DNA from: Hordeum vulgare subsp. vulgare
Taxonomy: Eukaryota > Streptophyta > Magnoliopsida > Poales > Poaceae
Assembly (NCBI RefSeq): GCF_904849725.1
Contig: NC_058520.1
Location: 398,673,993 to 398,737,992, forward strand
Length of the DNA: 64,000 bases
Reading direction: 5' to 3'
The position numbers and the translations under genes are program-made. The notes below the pieces were generated by a model. That model worked only from the letters and a program-made list of their open reading frames with translations. It searched no databases and was not told the DNA's origin. Positions 43,060-55,090 of the stretch are shown here, in pieces; within the stretch, counting starts at the first letter, position 1; each line of letters starts with the position of its first letter.

Positions 43060-43265
43060 GGAAGACTGAAGTTAATTTTTTGATCATATTATTTCTTTAC
43101 TTCTTCAAAATTTTCGTTCACTTCTAATCGTAGTTCTTTTAGAATTTCTTCTTTTATTTCCACCTTCAATGACTTTTTAGTCTCTTCATATTTTTTATTT
43201 ATCTTCAAATATATATATTCAGTGTCTAAAGGATCGGTTCCTTTGACAAGACAGTCGTTGTATGT
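43060..43265 (-). pseudogene. C-terminal charged coil of the pararetrovirus polyprotein
   Basis: An open stretch, very rich in Lys and Glu, predicted by eye to form a helix or coiled coil. It ends at a stop near 43075. It lies downstream of the RNase H segment. No named domain is recognised. Confidence 0.4.
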
Positions 43266-43599
43266 TTCATATTTAGGGGAATCTTCTTCTTTAAACTTCC
43301 CACAGCTTGAGCTCCCCCCTTGGTATATTTTCTAAATGATGGAGTGGTCATATTGTTAGTTATACCTCTCCAGCTTTGGATATATTCTTAACTTTTGGGT
43401 ATATATAATAATTCTCTCCTATTAAGCATCTTGCCCATTTTAGAGCTTCATAGAAATCATCATATCTTTTCCAAGATAAATCTTCATTCTTTCTCCTTGC
43501 ATCAAATATTTCTTTAAGCACGTCTCAAAATTAATATATATTCCTAGTTTATTCCCATAAAATATTATAAATAGCGTCTTCAATTTTTGCATTTCTGTT

Positions 43600-44800
43600 T
43601 AGCTGCTTTGGGTGTGCCTTTATTCAACAAATTCATGTATTCTCATAAGCTATTATATTGCCAGCAGGTACCCTTTGTCTTCTCTCATTGGTTTACTAGA
43701 ACTAGAAGTTGTTGAGTATGCATCTCTGGATGTCATCAATATTTATATGGCTCTTGGGCTTGAAATTGAGTGTGCCCGATGCAAATATCCTAAGCTTATT
43801 TTCTTTGCCAAATATATATGCTTCAAATCCTACAGGGAGCAATCCTCTCTTCATTTCTGGAAGATCGATGAGGGAGAGAATTTGTCGGGTAAATTATTAT
43901 CCTTCCTTTTAGTATGTTCAAATGTTACTTTATATCCATTCCCAGCTATAACATCTTCTAATAGAACTTATCTTCTAATCGAACTTTTCTTACTATTAGT
44001 CTCATTATTCTATCTACATATCTCTTCCCAGTCTGTTCGTACTGTGAAGTCCTTAACTCTAAAGTATAATATGAAAGCATTTATTGTGTTAACTATACCG
44101 CAAGGATTTCCCTATCAATATTATTCATTGTTTTGAATTTATAGCTTCCTTAGGCTTATGATTTAGGATAATATGTATTCGTCTTTTGCTTTAATATAGC
44201 ACCCCAACCTACTTTAGACGCACTGTTTTAATTATGGAGTAGTGTTCCTCCAATGGTAATTCTAGGGGCTTCAAATTTTTGACCTTATCTTTAATGGTCC
44301 TTACTAATTTTATATTAAATATTTTTCAGAATTCTTTCTTAACTTAGCATAAAGAGTCAAGCAAGCTTTGCTAAGTTATCTATATAATTCCTCGCATAGT
44401 TTACCATTCCTAAGAACTGCTCCAAAACCTTTTATCATTCATATTATCAGGGAATTGCAAAATTTCCTTTGCAATATGACCGTAAGTATATTTTATCTTC
44501 TCTTATTTCATGGCCAAGGAAAAATATTTTTTCTCTACAAATTTCCATTTTGTTTTTAGATAGTTGGACACTTCAGCAAGTTGAATTGTCTTCCTTTATT
44601 TTAATACTTCAAATATATATAGAACTATCTTGATAGGGGACAAATGTAACACCTTCTTCATGCATAGTTTTGGTATGAAGTGACTGTTGTAAAAGTCTTA
44701 ATCCTAATATCACATCATCATTTACTACAAACAAATCTATGATTGTGATTTCATCGATTATATATTTTGTACCATTAATATAAGTTTATATATTATATGC
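43600..44800 (-). pseudogene. reverse transcriptase-RNase H remnant of the endogenous pararetrovirus
   Basis: An RT C-terminal signature of the N-Y-A-R type, in a context with N-x-x-x-L, is read at 44404-44360. About 120 bases further on, a stretch matching the start of a caulimovirid RNase H is present but shifts frame near 44225. Another RNase H-like segment follows around 43870-43780. The distance from the protease to this point is short for a whole RT domain, so part of it is probably deleted. The protein would have copied pregenomic RNA in the cytoplasm. The open plus-strand frame 43612-44136 is a shadow. Confidence 0.6.
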
Positions 44801-44912
44801 TAATTGGTTGTGTATTTTCTTTATTTGTGACATGTCTATGGATACTTCATCATTATTATTAACTATTTTAGGACACCTAGCGCAATATTTGGCATGAATG
44901 ATGTTCTTCGTA

Positions 44913-44933
44913 CAACCTGTATCTAATAAGGCT
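44913..44933 (-). pseudogene. aspartic protease active-site motif (ALLDTGC) of the pararetrovirus
   Basis: Seven codons read ALLDTGC on the minus strand, followed by a hydrophobic/Cys segment. The D-T-G triad is the retropepsin active site. It lies between the zinc knuckle and the RT segment, as expected. Confidence 0.7.
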
Positions 44934-45317
44934 AATATCTTGTAGGAAATATTTGGTTTGAAAACTTTTCTAACGGGAATGCTTATCCCTAGTACTTCCT
45001 TAAATGACTATATATATTCCCAAAACTTCTTATCACATCTTTTAATTGAATGAACCTATCTTCAGTTTACCTCTTACTATTACCATTTGGTCTTTCATTT
45101 CAGTGCTAACATGGTTTTCATGTTCTTTGTGTGTATCCTTTTCCATCTTATCTCTTAGATCTTCTAGCTTTGTCTCTAGTTTATTTAGTCTATTTTCTAG
45201 ATTTCTAACTGTGCTAGATAATATTCTATCTTCATGTGCATATTGTATTTCTTGTCTCCACTTTTGATTGGTAGATTTTAGTCATGAATTACATGCTTGT
45301 ATTAAGCATGAACTACA

Positions 45318-45831
45318 TGTTGGGGATATACCCCATGGGTTGACCTGCGAGCAGGTAACCCGCCTGGGCTATGAATTGGGATGGAGGCCCTTAAACATGA
45401 AGGACCAGGAGGCGAATCACCGCAGAGGTCAGCTCATGGCCCATCGCATGGCGGGCCGACTCATGAACAAAGACATGAAGATTCTCCCACGCCCAAGTTA
45501 GTAAGAGAAGGAATGAGTTACGGGTTATGTTAAGACCCAGTATCTGTTGTAATCTCACGGCCTGCACCTATATATAAAGGGGAGCCTTGAGGTAGAGAGG
45601 AGAGGTTAGAAACCTTCGCGCTCTAGGTAGCAATTGTGCACCCTTGTAATCGAGATCATCATCAATAAACACCAAAAACAGGATGTAGTCTTTTACCTCC
45701 ATCGATGGGGCTAAACCTGGGTAAACTCACGTCTCTCGATTCCGATCAACCCCATTCAAGTCGCCACCAAGTTGCAATGGCCTCCCACCTAATTACTTTC
45801 ATGAGTACATCTGTAGTGACAAAACATGATA
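45318..45831 (+). repeat. solo LTR of a Tat-related element
   Basis: Starts TGTTGGGGATATACCCCATG and ends ACAAAACATGATA, with the duplication CTACA on both sides (45313-45317 and 45832-45836). It is colinear with, but clearly diverged from, the LTRs at 21893 and 41732. Shared parts include the TATATATAAAGG region, the CCTTGTAATCGA segment, the 'ggatgtagtcttttacctcca' segment and the end. A single LTR with an intact duplication is the product of LTR-LTR recombination. It interrupts the pararetrovirus. Confidence 0.88.
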
Positions 45832-46163
45832 CTACATGTAAACATATTTTCTTGACTCGGGTAATATATGTAAAATGCATATTTTGTATTATAATCACCT
45901 TTTCCTCTAATCTAACCATGCTCACAATCTACTTCATCATCTGTATTTTTAGTCCTAAAAACTCGTCTATTAAATCTATTTCATCCTCACTTGATAGTTC
46001 TTATAGCTCTTCATTTTCTACCTTACCTGTTTCTATAATAAAATATATTGATGCATCATCTATCTCGTAATCACATACTAATATATTTTCATTAACACTG
46101 TCTATTATTAATACTCTTTCTTGTTCTTCAGAGTTGCTAGAGTACCTTTTTCGGTCTTTTAGG

Positions 46164-46205
46164 GCAAGTTTTGCTTACATGATCAAGTGAACTACATATG
46201 AAGCA
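46164..46205 (-). pseudogene. CCHC zinc knuckle of the pararetrovirus coat region
   Basis: Fourteen codons with the spacing C-X2-C-X4-H-X4-C, preceded by basic residues, on the minus strand. It is the nucleic-acid-binding knuckle at the end of caulimovirid coat protein, upstream of the protease. Confidence 0.72.
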
Positions 46206-46750
46206 CCTACATGTTCTGTCATAGGATTTTCTAGGATTTTATCTTCTCACATTTCGCTTATGTAAGAATGGGGCTCCATTATCTGATCATTATAAGAAAT
46301 ATATTTTCTTCGTTCTGAAGTTTCTATTATCTCTCCTTTGTGGTTTATAAAATTCCTTATTTTTATGCCTTTCTTCTCCATATGTTAATGGTATTGTACA
46401 ATTTTATTGCAAAATTTATAATTTGATTTTTTTTCATACACCTCTCGGCTTGTATACTTGGACATACCTTTCTTAGATGTTTGAATACAAAAGTTATAGC
46501 TTGGGATATGTTTATTTCAATACCAGCACTGTCTTTCTTATACTCTTTACATATTCTAGATCCTCAAGGGTCGGGTAGTTTATTAAAATAACTTTCAACC
46601 ACGCCTTTATTATAGCCTTCTTTAGTTGTGGTAGAATTATATGAATAATGATGAGAGAATCCTTTTATACCTTTCCAACTAGTTAATGTTAATTTCTCGA
46701 TTTGTCTCAACCTCTCATTTTATGCTATGGTATGACCTAATTCTGGATCT

Positions 46751-47200
46751 TCAACTATCACCATATTTGATAACATTTGCAAAATTATTAGGATTATTTC
46801 CAACCCTTTTTACTCCTTCATATTGGTCAGGATATATTTCGACCCATTGACCCCATAAAAATTTTATGGACTCTCCTAAAAATGTTTCGATATATGTTAT
46901 CATATCTTCTACCTTATTCCCAATAGTATACTTATTTTCTATGTATTTTTGGAAAATTAATTCTTTCCATATACTAATTATATTCGGCCAATCTAGAGGG
47001 TCATGGGCTGCTAAGTTTAGTATTGCATCATCGTTCCTAGAATTTTGGACCCGTACCACCCTTTTGAATCCTCTTCTTTTAGAAGACATAAATGTATATT
47101 GTTGAGGGATATATATAGGTTGATACTCATCTTTTTCAGGCGGCCATTTTCTAGTTGATCGAGTAGGTCTCTCTCTATTTATCCCTCTCTCTTTACTCAA
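46751..47200 (-). pseudogene. coat-protein-like segment of the endogenous pararetrovirus
   Basis: A 149-residue open stretch. It has a basic Arg/Pro-rich start, then a helical part with conserved-looking Trp residues (one before P-N-I-I-S-I-W, another in a G-Q-W-V-E-I-Y context), an Ile/Glu/Tyr-rich stretch, and a Y-P-D-Q-Y-E-G-V segment. It resembles the coat region of badnavirus/tungrovirus-type polyproteins. It ends at a stop at 46751. The knuckle at 46205 lies 550 bases further on after more broken frames, so the coat domain is longer than this frame. Confidence 0.55.
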
Positions 47201-47287
47201 GTCTCACCATATCCTCTTCTTCTTTTATTATTTCCTAGATCCACTTCCATAGCTTCTATCGCATTTTCAAAATTATGTAAACTTCTG

Positions 47288-47506
47288 TCATCTAAAGGGT
47301 ATCAAATCAACATTTTTCTCTAAAGCGATATAACTTTTATCTTCATATCCATCCCACGATTCTTCTTGTTCTTCTTCATAACTTTCTAATAACAACTTAT
47401 TATTGATGACCCATTGCTCTTCTTCACGCATGACCTTCTCCTTATGACTTTCGGTTTTATTTTTATTAGTCAATTTTGTCTCTCTGGTTCTTCTTTGTTT
47501 TGGCAC
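47288..47506 (-). pseudogene. N-terminal charged region of the pararetrovirus coat domain
   Basis: A 72-residue frame, Lys/Arg-rich at first (KQRRTRETKLTNKNKTE), then very acidic (EEEQ, EEEQEESWDGYEDK). Acidic N-terminal extensions of coat domains are common in caulimovirids. Upstream sequence is interrupted 160 bases away by the chromovirus at 47667. Confidence 0.4.
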
Positions 47507-47666
47507 TATTGGGTTACTAACAATAGGTTTTTTATACTTTATTAATGTTTTTAACCATGCAATTACTCTAATAATGAATGCTTCCCCTTTCTCTTATTTT
47601 TGGCCAATCTAATGTCATTGAAGTCTTGTATTCCCAGTTTATACATTTTAATTTTTCTTCTGAATA

Positions 47667-50600
47667 TGTCACACCCTGTTTTTACCACCACTTTCTGTAA
47701 TGCAAAAATCTGAACTTGTTAAAACTTTTTCAAAACTAATGTTGTGAGTGCCATGGTTGTCTTTGTATTCTTGTGTGTTTGATCAAGTGATGATAAAAAC
47801 CCATTTCACAATATTGAATTATTTTCAAAACCTTCTTCTTGTTTATGATCAGGGTAAAACCCTACCTTGAGTTGCAATACTTGCCCTTGATGGCAAGGTT
47901 GGTTTCTATCCAAAGTTGGTGATCTGATTTTAACTTATTTTAGTATTCCAAAACCACAAAATAATTATTTTTAGAGTTGTTTTCCTAATTTAATTGCATG
48001 TCTATTTCTAAGGCCAGAAATGGTAGTCCTTCATGGAAAAATACTTTTCTGCCTTAGAAAAATCTGATTAAATTTGGAGATGATCAGAAGAACATATATT
48101 TTCCATAGAAAATATTTTTAACCTCCATTTATATTATAATTATTTGAGTAAAACCCTGAAAACCATTTCTGTCTGTATTGATATTTTGGAATATTTCAAT
48201 AGGAAATATTCTCAATAAAATCCTAGAAAATTGCAGTGGTATCCCTAAGCCATGTTTGGTGTCCACATAAAGTATCACCTTGATCCAAGTTGAGTAAGGA
48301 CCCCAAATAACCCAAAAAACCCTTCTGTCCAGATTGAAGTTAGAGCAACTCTACATAGAAAAGTTTGTCCAGTGATGTTGAAACTTTGCAGGAGTGCCTA
48401 ATACCTCAAATGAGGGTTCCAGACCAAAAATGGGATTTGTGGGACTTAGTTTGCCCACACTCTCTTTGGAAGGGACAGATCTGGTCAAAAAGAGGTGTTT
48501 TCAAGTTTACAAAGCTAAACTTGTCCAATGGAGCTTAAACTTGGTGAAACCCCATGTTTTAGCACCAAACCCAAACCTGTTAAGTTGCAGCACCAGTGGT
48601 GGGGTTCAACCCCCTCAAACTATTGTCGAGCACCTTCTGACAGATGTGAAAAGCCCTCTTAGCCTCAGGTAAACCCAACCCCTTTGCTCCAAACTCATAG
48701 AATAGGTGGCCAGTATCAATGCCCAACCCCAGTCAACTGGCCCCTCACTGGTTCAAAGAGGAAAGGCCAAAAACCCCAATCTAAGCTTCAGTTCAAAGCT
48801 GACAACACAAGTATTTCTTGTCTCCCTTGACTAGCCGAAGCTCCCACGAGACCCAAACGGCTAACCTCACTCCCAGCTAGTGCCAAGACATGCTAGACAC
48901 GTCCAAAGTGCCTCAAAGCGCACCAGCATGCAATGGCATACCAAAACTGTGCTCTGGGCGCGCTAAAGGTAGCCACCGAGGTGGGGGCGACGCTCTCGGC
49001 CAGTTCTAGCCTTCCCCAAGGTGTCCAACCTCTTCCCCGACAACCCCTGTGCATCGAGTAACCATCAGGGCCCCTCCTCTCTCGTGCTAGAGCTCGTGCA
49101 ACGCGAGACCGCGTGCACCAGAACCGGCCAAGGTTGCGCAGCCACGGATGCTCGACTTCTCTCTGTCTCACTCTGTTGCAGATGGTTATGGTAGTCCAAA
49201 ACCATGGCCTGAGACCGTGGTTTCGACCCCGGCTCCTCCCTGCACCCCCATGCACGCCATGGTGAGTCATTGGCGCTCCCGAATCGGCTCACCGTCGCGA
49301 GCCTATTTATAGCCCTCCCCTTCGCTCCAGCACCCCTCAGACAGCTTCACCACGACCACTAGCACCTCCCTAGCCACCCTAGTAAGCCAGCAGAGCCCCG
49401 ATGCTCGAGATCAACCGAGGCCCCTCCGCCTCGGAGCTCCGGCTACACAACGGCTCCTGCATTCCTCGAGCCACCAAACTGACCCCCTCGACCTTAGGAA
49501 ACTTTCCCCCAACTTCCCCGAGCATTTTTGTGCCCCTAGCTACCTCCACGACCACCTCCCGAAACTCCTCCGCCATGACTTTCTCTTCACCGACGAACCC
49601 CTGCCTCTCCGTCGCTGTTCCGACCACCAGCAGGTAGGCGGCGTCATGTCGAACCCATTTATGCCCTTGTTGGGGCTTGAGAACGTCGGCAGCCTCGCCG
49701 GCGTGCTCCTCCTCCTCTCTGGCCAGAGGTAGGAGACGACCCCGACAGGTGTGCCCCACCTATCGGTGGCCCAGCTCCCTCCCCCTCGCTGCCCGCAGCT
49801 GCTGAACCCAGGGCCCCGCACGTCAGGTTCAAACCTGACAGCGCGCACGCGTGGGCAGGCTCTCGGCTAGCCTTGGGCTAGGCCAGTTCCAGGCCGAGCG
49901 AGGCCAAGAAATTAGCCCATTTTCTTTATTATTTTTTAAAAATCTCATTTCAAAGCTTTTTATAAAAAAAATTAACCAGTGTAAAAATATAATTTTTCCA
50001 CAGTTATTCTTCTAAAAATATGTAGTATTTAATGAGGCCATTGAGTGTATTCTTCAACAACTATTCTGTTTTACAATAATAAAAAGGACTAAATTGGAAT
50101 AGTTTTGCTTCTGTTTGGTTAATTTTAAAAATGTTCCTTCATGAGAATCTGAGGCAAATATTTTTCAAAATGACAAGCTAGATTTATCAGTAATAAAGAA
50201 CATTTTTAAAATGACTTTGTGATCTGTTTTTGAGTGAGCTATTTCTTATTTATTCTTTTGACGATGGTAGAAAATCCGTGTGACGAGGGAATCGAAGCGG
50301 AAGACCTAGAAGACCCCGGATACCTAGCTGAGCAAGGCAAGCACCCCTTTGACCATGAATGAGCATATGTTATATTGCATGTTAAGATAGCAAGTATTTC
50401 CGTTGCATAAGATCATAAGTGCCGGTAAATCACTACGGTGATGTTACCGATGGCTCCTCCGGAGCACATGCATTGACATTGATCCTACCCCCTTTTGAGG
50501 ATCATGCTATTATCATGTTGACAAGTAATGCTAGAATAAATAGCATGAGCATACTGATGATATAATCAAAGATTTATGAAAAACCCGTCGGGTGCCACTA

Positions 50601-51745
50601 ATGCCCGAGGGTTATGATGAGTTAGGTGGCCGCTTTTGGTGAAGTGGTGCAACCGATATTTGTGTGAGTATGGTTTTGGAAATGGGATTAGATTTATGAT
50701 GTGTCGACCGTCCTAACCTTACCAGTACGACCATTTTACCCCTTGTGGGACGGGGCTATGTTGATTACTCTAGTCGGTGCTAGCAAAGAGCCACATTACT
50801 AGTGGCGGGAGTGATGTGTGGTCACTCTCGTGACGGGGCCGTGCAAGGGTAGGACGACTATGCCATTTTTATGAGTTCCAGGCACACCATTGGTCCCCGC
50901 ATGGTTGATACTGTCCAGAGTCGGTGCTCGTAAGAGTACAACATGTGGGCTGGGTACCAATTGAGTGGACCTCTTTGTCTAGTATCATCAGGGGAAATGC
51001 ATTGATCGGATACTTACCTCGGGTATGTTATATACCGCGAGTCGGGGATGACACGGAAGGTTCCCGGATCTCGTGGGTCCAGTGTACTACCTCTGCAAAG
51101 TGTAAAACTATTCGAATAGCCGTGTCCACGGTCAAGGACAATTGGGTAATCCTGCTTAAACTACGTCTAGTTGTTTCCGCATATACCAAGTGTGTGTGAG
51201 TTGTGTTGAAAAAGGAGTTATTATGAAAGTAATGATATGACCAAGTTTGGTGACTTGGCATATAGGGTGAGCCAGGATGGTTCAGCCCTCGACAGATATA
51301 TTGATATATGTAACCTATTCTTCAAAAGTAATTATTTAACTTAATGCATATTCATGATCATTCCACCAAGAGAAATTCCACCAAAGATGCATGTTATTGT
51401 TATCCTTCACTTTCAATGTTCATAGCATGGGCTGTTTGCGAGTACATTCAAAAGTACTCATTGGCTTTCCACTGGTTATATTATTCACTAGACATGGAAG
51501 GACCGGAGTTTGGGGATGAGTACGTCTTCGGAGACGCCCCTGCGAACTAGGACGCTTCCCAGTCAGAATGCCTGTCGGTGTAGGCTTGATGACATGGGCA
51601 CCCGCTTAGCCCCTATGATTTCTGCTATTAGTTGTATCAGTATGATTTGGCCTTAGGCCCAACTTTGTGAACTTGAGCATTTGGTCATGTGATGTAATAA
51701 ATTCGGTACTTGGATTTAAGACTCTTATTATTCAGTATCGGTTCA
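47667..51745 (+). repeat. 5' LTR of the chromovirus (3' end lost)
   Basis: Colinear with 56547-60617. Similarity stops at 'tattattcagtat' near 51740. The final part found in the 3' LTR (about 60618-60694) is missing. A TATA-like CCTATTTATAGCC lies near 49301. Confidence 0.9.
49298..49312 (+). promoter_or_regulatory. candidate LTR promoter TATA box
   Basis: CCTATTTATAGCCC is followed by a C/A-rich stretch with 'ttcgctccagcacc'. The same arrangement is conserved in the 3' LTR near 58168-58182, supporting it as the U3/R promoter of this long LTR. Confidence 0.5.
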
Positions 51746-51970
51746 GTGAACCATGAGTGTTGTGTAAGCATATTGGATGCAAGTCGCAATCTGCCTTAGG
51801 CAGCTTGTGAGCGACAACGTCGCTTGTTTTTAACTAATGCATTAGCTTTTCAAAAACCTTTGGCTTAAAACTTTCACACTAGCATAACACCATACCCCCT
51901 CTTTACTAGAGCATCATCCCTTATGATTTCAGCCAGTTCGGCAAATTGACCTGTCTACTCCCCTGACAGG
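51746..51970 (+). other. altered leader between the truncated 5' LTR and gag
   Basis: Unrelated to the LTR end. No primer binding site (TGGTATCAGA type or other) is seen. It ends in CCCCTGACAG directly before the gag ATG, which looks like a splice acceptor. Confidence 0.5.
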
Positions 51971-53034
51971 ATGGTGAATGCAACTCGCAACAGCACCTTC
52001 GGCAACCCCGGCTCTGCCTCCTCAGCACAACAGCAGGGAACCGGAGGGGAAGCTCAAGCTGGAGATCACCATGAGAAGCAAGACGATGTTCCACCACCAC
52101 CGCCTCCTCCAAAAATCTTGACTGTGGCTCAGTTCCTTCAAGCTCTTCGAGAGGAACGTCAAGCCAACATTGCCGCTATTCAGCAGCTGGCTCAAACTTT
52201 GGTGAACAACCTGCCGCAGAACGGGAATGGCAATGGTCGCTCTACTCTCTCTGAGTTCATGCGAACTACGCCACCCATATTCACGGAGACGACTGGACCA
52301 TTGGATGCTGATGACTGGATCCGTACTACCGAAGACCTCCTCGTGCTGGTCAAATGCACTAATGATCGTGAGAAAGTCCTCTATGCTTCTCACTATCTCG
52401 GAGGCACGACCAGAGCTTCGTGGGAAGGATTCCAGACCATGCGGGCAGGGCAAGTCATCACTTGTGCCATGTTCAAAGATGGATTCCGCGCTGCTCACTT
52501 TCCTACCGGAATGATGACCATTAAGAAGCGGGAATTCTGAGCCTTAAGGCAAGGCAGTGGATCCGTTAAGGAGTATTTGTAGAAGTTCAACCTCATGTCA
52601 AGATATGCACCTGAAGACGTCAATACCGAGGCCGCCAAAGTAGAACGCTTTATGGAAGGACTGCACCAGTCACTCCACTGTCAGCTGGTTCTTTGTGAAT
52701 GCCGGACCCTCAGCGACCTGGTTAATAAGGCCCTTATGTTGGAGGACAAGCATCGTGCTATGGACGACACCCGCAAGCGCAAGCTAATGGGTAGTGGAGG
52801 ACCGAGTAACCCGAAGCCACGCCCATGGCAGTCAGCTCCAGCAAGACCCAGCTATCCGCAGCAACAGTACAAGACTCTGACATTTCGCCAGAATACCACC
52901 ATCAGCAGCAAGTCAACACCAAGCCAGCAATCAGTCCACCAAACAACAGTGGAGTCAAAGCCAATCTTCCAGCACAAGTTACTTGTTTTGGATGTGGACA
53001 AATAGGGCACTATTCCAGGAAGTGTCGCAAATAG
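51971..53034 (+). pseudogene. gag: gag of the chromovirus
   Basis: Starts MVNATRNSTFGNPG. It has a poly-proline stretch (DDVPPPPPPPK), a helical segment, and the gag core (FMRTTPPIFTETTGPLDADD, then WIRTTEDLL, YASHYLGGTTRASWE). Stops at 52538-52540 and 52578-52580 are followed by YAPEDVNTEAAKVERFMEGL in the same frame. A frame change after about 52830 precedes the zinc knuckle at 52984-53025 (CFGCGQIGHYSRKC, C-X2-C-X4-H-X4-C). Gag forms the cytoplasmic particle and the knuckle binds RNA. Start chosen because it follows the leader and matches the family's length. Confidence 0.9.
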
Positions 53035-53139
53035 AAGCCCGACGCACCGCACCCCATTGCGCCAAATCAAGGCCAAGTAGCACCAGGCAGGAATTAGGCT
53101 CCCCGCAATCAGAAGTATCACAGCAGGGGGCGGATTAAT

Positions 53140-53780
53140 CATATCTCCGCAGAAGAGGCACAGGAAGACCCAGACTGCATTCTGGGCACGTTCCTCGTTA
53201 ACTCCACCCTAGCAACAGTATTGTTTGATTTTGGTGCTTCACATTCTTTTGTTACACAAAGATTTGTGGAAAAATGTGGTTTAAAACCTACCCTGCTTCG
53301 CGGGCAAATGGCAATTCAAACCCGGGGAGTAGTGTTGAGGACCAACCTAGGATGTAGGAAGGTCGGGATAGTTATCAATGGGACGAGCTTCTCAGCGGAT
53401 CTCATTGTGCTTAAGTCGCAAGGCCTAGAAGTAATTCTCGGCATGGATTGGTTCACCAAGCATCAAAGCATCTTGGACTATGCCAACAGGGCCGTTACCA
53501 TGACAAGCGACCAAGTGGTCAAAGTCAAGTATGTCTCTCAGCCAGTACCCGCTCGAGTACCACAGGTTAACAGCCTGCCAGAGGTAGAACTCGATCGAGT
53601 GACAATAGTCTGTGAGTACCCGGAAGTCTTTCCTGATGAGCTACGAGGAATGCCTCCTGACCGAGACATCAAGTTCATCATTGAGCTCATGCCTGGATCA
53701 AGGCCTATCTATAAGAGGCCTTACAGGATGGGATCCGAAGAGCTAACAGAGCTGAAGAAGCAACTGGATGAGTAACTCAG
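53140..53780 (+). pseudogene. aspartic protease of the chromovirus
   Basis: The active-site motif reads VLFDFGASHSFV at about 53218-53253. The second position is Phe (TTT) where Thr or Ser is expected, which would inactivate the enzyme. It is followed by ILGMDWFTKHQSILDYANR, the conserved C-terminal part of the fold. It runs in phase into the RT linker (CEYPEVFPDELRGMPPDRDI) and ends at a stop at 53773-53775. Confidence 0.9.
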
Positions 53781-54534
53781 GAAAGGGTTTATTCGTCCAA
53801 GTGCGTCACCTTGGGGATCACATATTCTCTTCGTGTCCAAGAATGATGGGACTATCAGACTCTGCATCGATTACCGTTCTCTCAATGAGGTCATGATCAA
53901 GAACAAGTATCCACTCCCTAAGATTGAAGACTTGTTTTATCAGCTAAATGTAGCTAAGGTATTCTCCAAGATCGATCTCCGATCTGGATATTACCAACTG
54001 AAGATCCGACCCGAGGACATACCCAAGACTGCGTTCGTGACCTCGTACGGTCTGTACGGATGCACCGTCATGTCTTTTGGATTGACTAATGCCCCATCTT
54101 ACTTCATGTACCTCATGAACAAGGTCTTCATGGAATACCTGGATAAGTTTGTCGTCATATTCATTGATGACATATTAATCTTTTCCAAGTCCGAAGAAGA
54201 GCATGCGCAACACTTGAGGTTAGTATTGGAAAAGCTTCGAGAGCACCAACTTTATGCCAAATTCAGCAAGTGCCAATTCTGGCTGAACATAGTTGGATTC
54301 TTGGGTCATACCATGACAACAAGTGGATTGGCAGTTGATCCCTCCAAGATTACTACGGTAACCAATTGGGAATCGCCAATTGATGTAAAAGAAGTCGGGA
54401 GCTTCCTCGGACTCGCAGGATATTACCACAAGTTTGTAGAAGGATTCTCTCGCATCGCTCGACCTATGACTCAACTCTTGAAGAAGGGTAAGAAGTTCGA
54501 ATGGATGCCGGAGTGTGAAGCAAGCTTCCAATAA
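53776..54534 (+). pseudogene. pol: reverse transcriptase of the chromovirus
   Basis: Full RT motif series: [67 protein letters not shown], the catalytic FIDD box ([18 protein letters not shown]; the family norm is YIDD, so the flanking Tyr is Phe but both Asp are kept), and [19 protein letters not shown]. It is interrupted by a stop at 54532-54534 before LKKRLTTAPVL. Copies element RNA into cDNA. One of the better-preserved genes in the window. Confidence 0.95.
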
Positions 54535-55090
54535 TTGAAGAAGAGATTAACTACTGCCCCGGTATTGGCCACTCCAGATATCAGGAAGGAGTTTGTGATA
54601 TATTCTGATGCCTCTAGGACCGGGCTCGGTGGGGTTCTAATGCAGGATGGCAGAGTTGTGGCGTATCTATCATGAAAATTGCGCCCACATGAAGAGAATT
54701 ATGCCACCCATGATCTCGAGTTGGCAGCAGCAGTGCATGCCTTGAAGACATGGCGACATTACCTTCTGGGGAAACAATGTGAATTATACACTCACCACAA
54801 AAAGTCTGAAGTATATATTCACCCAAAGGGAATTGAATATGAGGCAACGAAGATGGTTGGAATTAATCATAGACTATGATCTCAGCATTCAATATCACCC
54901 CGGTAAGGCCAATGTAGTGGCTCATGCCTTAAGCCGGAAGACCAGCACCTTGAATGTCATGCTCCAGGAAAGGCAACCCGCCTTATATGAAGAATTGGAG
55001 AACTTCGGGATGGAGCTAGTAGAATCAGGATTCCTAGATAACCTCGAAGTCAAACCAACGCTAGTTGATGATATCAAGGAGGCCTAGAAG
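54535..55090 (+). pseudogene. RNase H of the chromovirus
   Basis: Continues the RT frame: VIYSDASRTGLGGVL (first catalytic Asp), a stop in VAYLS-stop-KLRPHE (54673-54675), [21 protein letters not shown] (catalytic Glu). A frame change near 54785 precedes [20 protein letters not shown] and [10 protein letters not shown] (last Asp, expected in A-D-A-L-S-R, is replaced by His). Degrades RNA in RNA-DNA hybrids during element replication. Confidence 0.9.

Noticed and set aside
43612..44136. 174-codon plus-strand ORF
   Set aside because: It lies opposite the pararetrovirus RT/RNase H remnant, is hydrophobic and low in complexity, and shows no family signature.
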